64,000 bases of DNA, from contig OY783204.1 of assembly GCA_963678705.1 (NCBI GenBank), positions 21,648,759 to 21,712,758 on the forward strand. Direction: 5' to 3'. This DNA is from Panorpa germanica. Its lineage: Eukaryota > Arthropoda > Insecta > Mecoptera > Panorpidae. The notes beneath the pieces are model-generated. The model saw only the letters and a program-made list of their open reading frames with translations, ran no database searches and was not told where the DNA came from. The translations under genes were made by a program, and so were the position numbers. The stretch's first letter is position 1. Every line of letters begins with the position of its first letter. Shown here piece by piece: positions 58,375 through 64,000 of this stretch.

Positions 58375-58674
58375 GCAACAAAAAAGAAATGTTATATACT
58401 TCATATAATTACTTATTCAAATGATAATTATTTGACTTTACCGCTTCTACTGTAATATGTTTTACTGTGACGTTATTCACACTAGTCCATTATATGCCAA
58501 GACATTTTATATACAGTAGTCTATAATTTCAGTAGAAAGAGTTAACTGTAGTAGAGTTAGCTATATTGATTTTTCAAAACAAAATACGCATACAAATTTT
58601 ATATATTTTACCTATAAGCATTTCATCTAAGTATATACTGTATGCAAGACATCTTTTTAAATGTAATTTATATA

Positions 58675-58905
58675 ACGTCGGCTCAATTCCAATGCTGAGT
58701 TTTTTCAACGACTACCTCTTATTAGGTAGGCAATTTTTATGGTGTTGTGTCACCACATATGTGAACTATACCTCTTCCTAATAACTTTATGATTTTGTAT
58801 GTACATAATCAGTTTAACTTGATAACAACCAAACCCAGAATATAACCCTCTGATCCGGAAACACAGCAATCAGCGTCAAGAATTACTGCTATCTTCACTA
58901 GATAT
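58675..58905 (-). repeat. SINE, minus-strand copy with body and tail
   Basis: CAACGACTACCTCTTATTAG, TGGTGTTGTGTCACCACATA, CTTCCTAATAACTTTATGAT, GTATGTACATAATCAGTTTA, ACTTGATAACAACCAAACCC, AACACAGCAATCAGCGTCAA. Near full length and parallel to 62925-63145. The 71-residue frame at 58566-58781 overlaps it. Confidence 0.65.
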
Positions 58906-59035
58906 TTTGAAGAAAATACTTTCCATATGACTGTATAGCATTGATATTGCAGTAAAACTTCTTTAAGATGAACACGTATATGTGAAATAATTATTGATAA
59001 TTAATTAATTAATTAACCAAGTAAAATTCATTAAG

Positions 59036-59155
59036 ATGGCTGTAGAGAAGGTGAAAAGCGAAGTAGATTTAATAGAAATCCTGCAAAGGGAGAAGAAGGA
59101 AATAAAATGGATGGAAGAAATACTAACGACAACGGAGATGAAGTTGGAGAGGTAG
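59036..59155 (+). mobile_element. Short open LINE-C-like C-terminus
   Basis: A 39-codon open frame encodes MAVEKVKSEVDLIEILQREK, KEIKWMEEILTTTEMKLER, stop. The KxIKWMEEI end resembles the RWMAEI end of LINE-C proteins. Assigned to that family with low certainty; could also be a chance Lys/Glu-rich frame. Confidence 0.35.
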
Positions 59156-59169
59156 TGAATGATATAAAA

Positions 59170-60539
59170 AAAATTTATAGTAATATTATAATATAAAATA
59201 AGAAATATTTGTAAGAACAATAAATATATAATAATTCAATTTAATTCAATTAATTAATTATAGTTTTTATTCAAGTATCTATATTTTTGTTGTAGAGTGT
59301 ACTATGTTTTCTTTATAACATTTCTGTTACATTTAGATATCTTTTGGTTTCCGATTTTTTACTAGTTTCATTGCCACAGAACTATGTGTTGTAAATATTT
59401 GGTAATTTTACATATATATGTATATATACATTACATTTTAGGAATATTTAATTATCAATATTAACAATGCTTACAATATTGCTTTCTTGCACAATTTGGA
59501 AAAATGAAGACCGGTTTACTTTTTCAAATTAATCAAATATATAAAAATTATATTGAATTACGTTAGTTTTTTATTAATTGTCATTCCATTTCACATTAGA
59601 CGACTAATTTAAACCTCATTGCACTTATTTATTTCTCTTTTAAAAATAATATTGTAATTTAATTATATTTAATCAAAGTGGAAATGAATTTCTTCCACTA
59701 AGATGTCCTGTTTTCACTTAAACCCAACTTGAAACACAACAAACTACTTAGTGTATGGACAGTCAATTCGTAGCTTCGTAGCTTCGTAGCAGCGTAGCCC
59801 CGTAGCACTGCATCAGCAAAGCTTTTACTCTAATCGTAAATAAAGTTTGCAACGTCTCAAGTAACTGAATAGTAACAAGGAAACTGCACTAATTTCCAAT
59901 GTATGCAGACAGTTAGAATTGTTCTCTTATTGCAAGAAGAGGCAGGAAAACAGTAATGTGAGAGTGAGAGTGAGAGGGAAATGTAATCTCCGCTTTAAAT
60001 CGATGTGCTTCAATTTAGGTTATCAAATTATTGATCAGACAATGTAATGCTAATGGAAATGGAAACAAGAAAACAATCCGAGAATTTCAGAAACTGTTAA
60101 CCTACATAGATACTCGAAACTATAAATGTTATTCTAGATTTAGTTCAACTAAGCTGTAAGCTTGGCTTAACATGTAGTTAAGTGAATTTAAAGAGAATCT
60201 ACGTTTGCTATTGATAAAACTAAATCGAACTCTAAACTATTCCTTTAGTGGTTTTATTTTTGTACAAATAATTCACAAGCACTCTAGAGTTTTGAGAAAC
60301 TATTTGAAATGTTTTGATAAGCATTGTGTATTAATTTGATCTACAAAATTTGATTTAGACATAAAATAGAATAGAAATTTGAACCTGTTTCATCTGTCAG
60401 ATACTTTCAGACGCATTTTTAATATAATTACTATTTTAGATTTAGATGATAATATATAATATATTCATTGCTTTTTCTTTATTTAATTATTTTTTGACGG
60501 AATAGTTTCCTAGTGAATTGATGCTTTATACTAAACTAC
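59170..60539. other. Gene-free stretch
   Basis: No gene supported. A minisatellite-like CGTAGCTT run (CGTAGCTTCGTAGCTTCGTA and degenerate units) lies at about 59769-59805; a GAGAGT tract near 59958-59978. Confidence 0.45.
59769..59805. repeat. CGTAGC(TT) tandem repeat
   Basis: About five imperfect units of TTCGTAGC/CCCGTAGC. Confidence 0.75.
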
Positions 60540-60740
60540 TGTGGCTTCAGGTTCTATCTCCTGACCAGCGCTATATTTTTCTGGAATTGGTTGCTGTCAG
60601 AATTAATTTGTTTTGTGATCATAATTATAAAACCTTTGAGGTAACGGTGTAGCCACTATATTTGAGGCAACATGATTATAAATACTGCCAACATTGTAGA
60701 AGGTCGTCGATTATAGAATCAGTATAAAATATTAACCACC
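60540..60740 (+). repeat. SINE, plus-strand copy
   Basis: TGGCTTCAGGTTCTATCTCC (mutated B box), TATTTTTCTGGAATTGGTTG, CATAATTATAAAACC, GGTAACGGTGTAGCCACTAT, AATACTGCCAACATTGTAGA, AGGTCGTCGA. Same order as 24490-24730. Confidence 0.6.
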
Positions 60741-60879
60741 GTTAAATTAAGTTAAATAATAAAAAATATTTTTTGAACAAATGAAAAGATTATACAATCA
60801 GAAAAAGGTAATTTTATGATTGAAATATCAATAAAATAGCTTTATATATAAATAGAAATAATGAGTTCGCGTTAATAAG

Positions 60880-61290
60880 CATATGTCGCGATCCTCACCA
60901 GCTTTAATTAAAATAATTTTCAAATAAAAAAATAAAACTAATTTTTATATTTGTGTCAAGGTAATATATATACTAGATATAAATCTATAATACGATAATG
61001 AATTTTATCTTATTCGTTTCTATATACATTATAGAAAAATAAGTGAGTCAGTGCTTTTTAGTTATATTAGCAGTTTATATCCCATAACTTGTTTTAAGTA
61101 TGAGTCGCCGCCGAACTCTCGTAATTTGAACTGTAATAATTTTTTCTTTTAACGTAAAAATAATTGTTATTATTAAATCAATATAAGTAAAGAACTATAG
61201 GGAATTAAGTTTTTCTACACTCTTTATATTCTTCTTATGTCTCATTGGGGCCTCTGCTTCCTAGATAGACTTGTCAATTTGTCATACATG
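60880..61290 (+). repeat. Diverged repeat family E, copy 3
   Basis: AATTAAAATAATTTT, TTTATATTTGTGT, AATTGTTATTATTAAATCAA and CTTCCTAGATAGACTTGTC follow the order of 4200-4650. Weak; boundaries unclear. Confidence 0.3.
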
Positions 61291-61829
61291 TACATCATCT
61301 CGTAGCGGAGATCGTGCAACCACCAAATATGATCGTCGCACCCATAAACGATCAAGCATGTTGGCCAAACCAGTTACCAATTCAATTCGAATACAGATAG
61401 TGCCTCCCATTCACATGTATTGTAAAAAAGACCACCCAGTAGATGAGTCGTAATTTAATTAACTATAACAACATTAAATAATAATAAATTTACAATCAAA
61501 TTAACCTCATATAAAAAAAATACTACCATTATAAATAAAACAAATATTTTTTTTAAATTTAATTGTAAATATCTGTGGCAAACCGCTTAGCCTCGAAATC
61601 CGTTTATATTCTTACGCAAAAATATATATTTAGAAATATATACATATGTATCTATATATGATATACATATTATATACAAAAAGAAATAGGATAATATAGG
61701 CCAATAAATAAAGAAGGATCATTTTTCAAGTTTTTCGGCTAAGCATTAAATACAAAGCGTAGATATTGATTTGACAGTTATTGCTTTGTTTTCCATTTTG
61801 TATACATGTATATATATATACATATAGAA
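61291..61829. other. Gene-free stretch
   Basis: Nothing supported; A+T palindromic tracts at 61620-61680 and 61800-61825. Confidence 0.45.
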
Positions 61830-62550
61830 AGGAATATTGGCCAGCTACTAAAGGGAGGCAGTGAAGGAAAGAGGTGGATGGCGGAAATAGTAAGAAGGAA
61901 AGGAAGAACAGGAGAATAAATAACCTGGTGGAGAATAATGAATTGGCAGAATCCCTGATACTGGAGTATGAGATGGTCGTCTAATATTGATACTGGAAGG
62001 AATTGACTTTAGGGAAGAGAAAGGAAGTACTAAAAGAGGCAATGAAGGGAAGCAGGAGAAAGAAAGAAGTAGCGAGGTAACAGGTAAACTTCAGCCCAGA
62101 AAAATAGACTAGGGAATAGACCAGTCCAGAAGGAAGACTAGGGAAAATGAAGGAAGAGGGTCAAGAGAAGAAGAAGCAGAAAGTACGTTTGGAGATAAAA
62201 AGGTCTAGAATAATGTAAATTTAATTGTCTGCGAAGTGACCGTCGTCCATATATAAAATCCAGTTATCTGGTCCAGCTCGTTATCTAGTTTGCATGGGGA
62301 ACATGAAGAGAGAGGGTCAAGAGAAGAAGAAGCAGAGAGCACTGTTTGGAAGTACTAAAAGTCTAAAATAAGTTTTTAGTTTTAATAAATAAATTAAGTT
62401 TAGTTTTAGGAAAATAATTAGTTTTAAATAAAATTAGCAAGTTTAGTTTTAAGGCTGAATTGTTAAGATAGGAATGAAATGTAATAAGAAATAGAATACG
62501 GCAGATTGTAAAGCCGAAAGGCACACACAATTAACAATAAATCTAAATCT
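61830..62550 (+). mobile_element. LINE-C 3' tail with terminal hairpin and internal partial duplication
   Basis: Close partner of 27775-28195 (GGAGGCAGTGAAGGAAAGAG, AGGAAGTACTAAAAGAGGCA, AAAAATAGACTAGGGAATAG). It has an extra ~80 bp (about 61935-62010) in the coding end and, after 62230, a unique segment followed by a second GGTCAAGAGAAGAAGAAGCA block (62309-62328) before the terminal GCCGAAAGGC hairpin (62513-62522). The minus frame at 61848-62042 is a shadow. Confidence 0.7.
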
Positions 62551-62924
62551 ATATAATATACATATATCAAAACATCAATACTATTTTTAAAGTAATATTT
62601 TGCCTCAAAAATTTCTTGTTTTACTTTTCATACGCTCCAAAAAGTTATACAAAATAAATTAATATACATTATGTAAATGCTACATAAATATTACTTTCAT
62701 TCTACTGTATAGATATACATATAAATATAATCTTTAACATTACTTTTACATTAGTGCTTTACTTACAATTTTTTAAGTACCTTCAAATTTCAACATGAAG
62801 AGCAGATTTATTAATATACCCATCCTGGCAGATTCTTAAATTTAATTCATATTAACGTCTCCTATAAAATTAGATAATTTTCATAATTTAAATTTTATTT
62901 TATTCTGCTTCTGATACAGAGTTT
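62551..62924. other. Gene-free stretch
   Basis: A+T-rich; nothing supported. Confidence 0.45.
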
Positions 62925-63145
62925 CATCGACAACCTCCTCCTACTACGTTAGCAATTAGTGTGATGTCGTAGCGTCATATATGTGATCTACACCACTGCC
63001 TAATAAGTTTATCATTATGTATGTACATCATAAATTTAACTTGATAACAACCAAACCCAGAAAATATAACTGTGGTCAGAAGACACAGCAGTCAGTATCA
63101 AGCATCAATGCTCTCGTCTACTGTGTCGTCCACAAAATATATATA
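62925..63145 (-). repeat. SINE, best minus-strand full-length copy
   Basis: CATCGACAACCTCCTCCTAC, GATGTCGTAGCGTCATATAT, ACCACTGCCTAATAAGTTTA, TATGTATGTACATCATAAAT, ACTTGATAACAACCAAACCC, AGACACAGCAGTCAGTATCA, CATCAATGCTCTCGTCTACT, GTGTCGTC. Read on minus it starts with the tRNA-like head. The frame at 63017-63316 overlaps it and is not a gene. Confidence 0.7.
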
Positions 63146-64000
63146 AGCAATAAAAATAAATTATTCCATCAGAGAAAAACAAAAACCAACATCAAATGTA
63201 ATACTAACCGGCTCCGTCCGAGGATAACAAACCTCGCAGCGACCTCTGTGATCTTTGATACGAGAATTAGTGTGTCAAAATCAAAAGAAATATTTCTGTC
63301 CTTTGATCTAAGGTAGACTTATGTGTTATGGGCTACTATATACCGTCGACTCTGATTATATACTAGAACAACGTCCTTTACGGTGCATTTTTACAGTACA
63401 CTAACTTTAACAAAGAAAGATTTGATATTTAAATAAAAGAAATTGAGTATTCACAACTTTGTGAACGTTTTTACGTCCTTATATTATATTTAAAAGATTG
63501 TGCAACAGTATATAAATAAAAAGAAGTTCTACAAAGAATTATGTCTGTTGTTGGTTTCACCGTGCATACGTTCGTCTCACTCATAACTAGTACCGGAATA
63601 GTTTCTCATAGCTTACTCTTTTGTGATTCTCTTATCGGACTTCTCGTCTAATGATCAGGTCAACTAGCTTGTCTCTTTGATAACGGACCACGTGATCTCT
63701 ATTTATACATCAAAAAACATTATAATAACAAAGGAAATAGGAACAAAAGCCAAACTTTTGATGCTACTCCTACAATCTACAAAATATGTGACTCTATGCT
63801 TTTTTTTTACTACCTTTTTGAATCTTAACGAGTTCTGTTCCACTTTAAAAATAATAGCGATACTTTTTTCGAGAACTTGTTCAAAATTGTTTTAAGGGTG
63901 GAATCGTGAGTTATCTTGATCTACGTACTTGTAAATTTTATATTAATTTCATTTTTGTTTATAAACTTAATATAAAGGTACTCACTCATGGTAAAAGTCG
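63146..64000. other. Gene-free stretch at the right edge
   Basis: No gene supported. A G+C-richer patch at 63200-63265 has a short open frame without a recognised domain. Confidence 0.45.

Noticed and set aside
1-64000. CRISPR array, operon, phage or defence system
   Set aside because: No regularly spaced repeats, no clustered genes and no prokaryotic signals; composition, introns and transposons are those of an insect nucleus.

Overview
The window reads as insect nuclear DNA. It is strongly A+T-rich by eye, almost gene-free and full of decayed transposons. The arthropod assignment rests on one recognisable host exon (2371-2564, minus strand), which carries the conserved start of an immunoglobulin domain of the Dpr (defective proboscis extension response) family of neuronal surface receptors. 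It is supported by a copia-type retrotransposon primed by an internal part of initiator tRNA, as Drosophila copia is. I cannot tell the insect order.

Layout: dpr-family introns are typically very long, and this exon begins in phase 1, so at least one more upstream exon must exist. Because the gene runs on the minus strand, the roughly 61 kb to the right of 2564 is probably the 5' intron of that gene and/or intergenic DNA. I found no second dpr exon. Two short plus-strand segments (11597-11675 and 50187-50255) have good splice signals and compatible phases; they are weak candidates for exons of another gene. A promoter-like cluster lies near 9670-9845.

The only intact gene is the 1312-residue gag-pol polyprotein of a Ty1/copia retrotransposon (30575-34873). 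It has two identical 122-bp LTRs, a 5-bp target duplication (ATAAC), a half-tRNA primer-binding site and a complete set of catalytic residues. It looks like a very recent insertion.

The rest is a layered record of older elements: three ~250-bp LINE tails with perfect target duplications (LINE-A); five copies of a second LINE tail, one of them split by a TTAA-targeting MITE (LINE-B); about nine purine-rich tails of a third LINE (LINE-C), three keeping a 3' GCC...GGC hairpin; about a dozen degraded tRNA-derived SINE pieces; three mariner remnants; and three TIR/MITE families present as pairs, one pair being exactly 512 bp in both copies and inverted. Several apparent open reading frames are only pieces of these repeats.

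I found no rRNA or tRNA gene, no CRISPR array, no prokaryotic operon and no clearly new biological system. The most informative parts are the young copia element with unusual LTR ends, the nested insertion whose empty site can be read from its paralogues, and the two unexplained plus-strand exon candidates.
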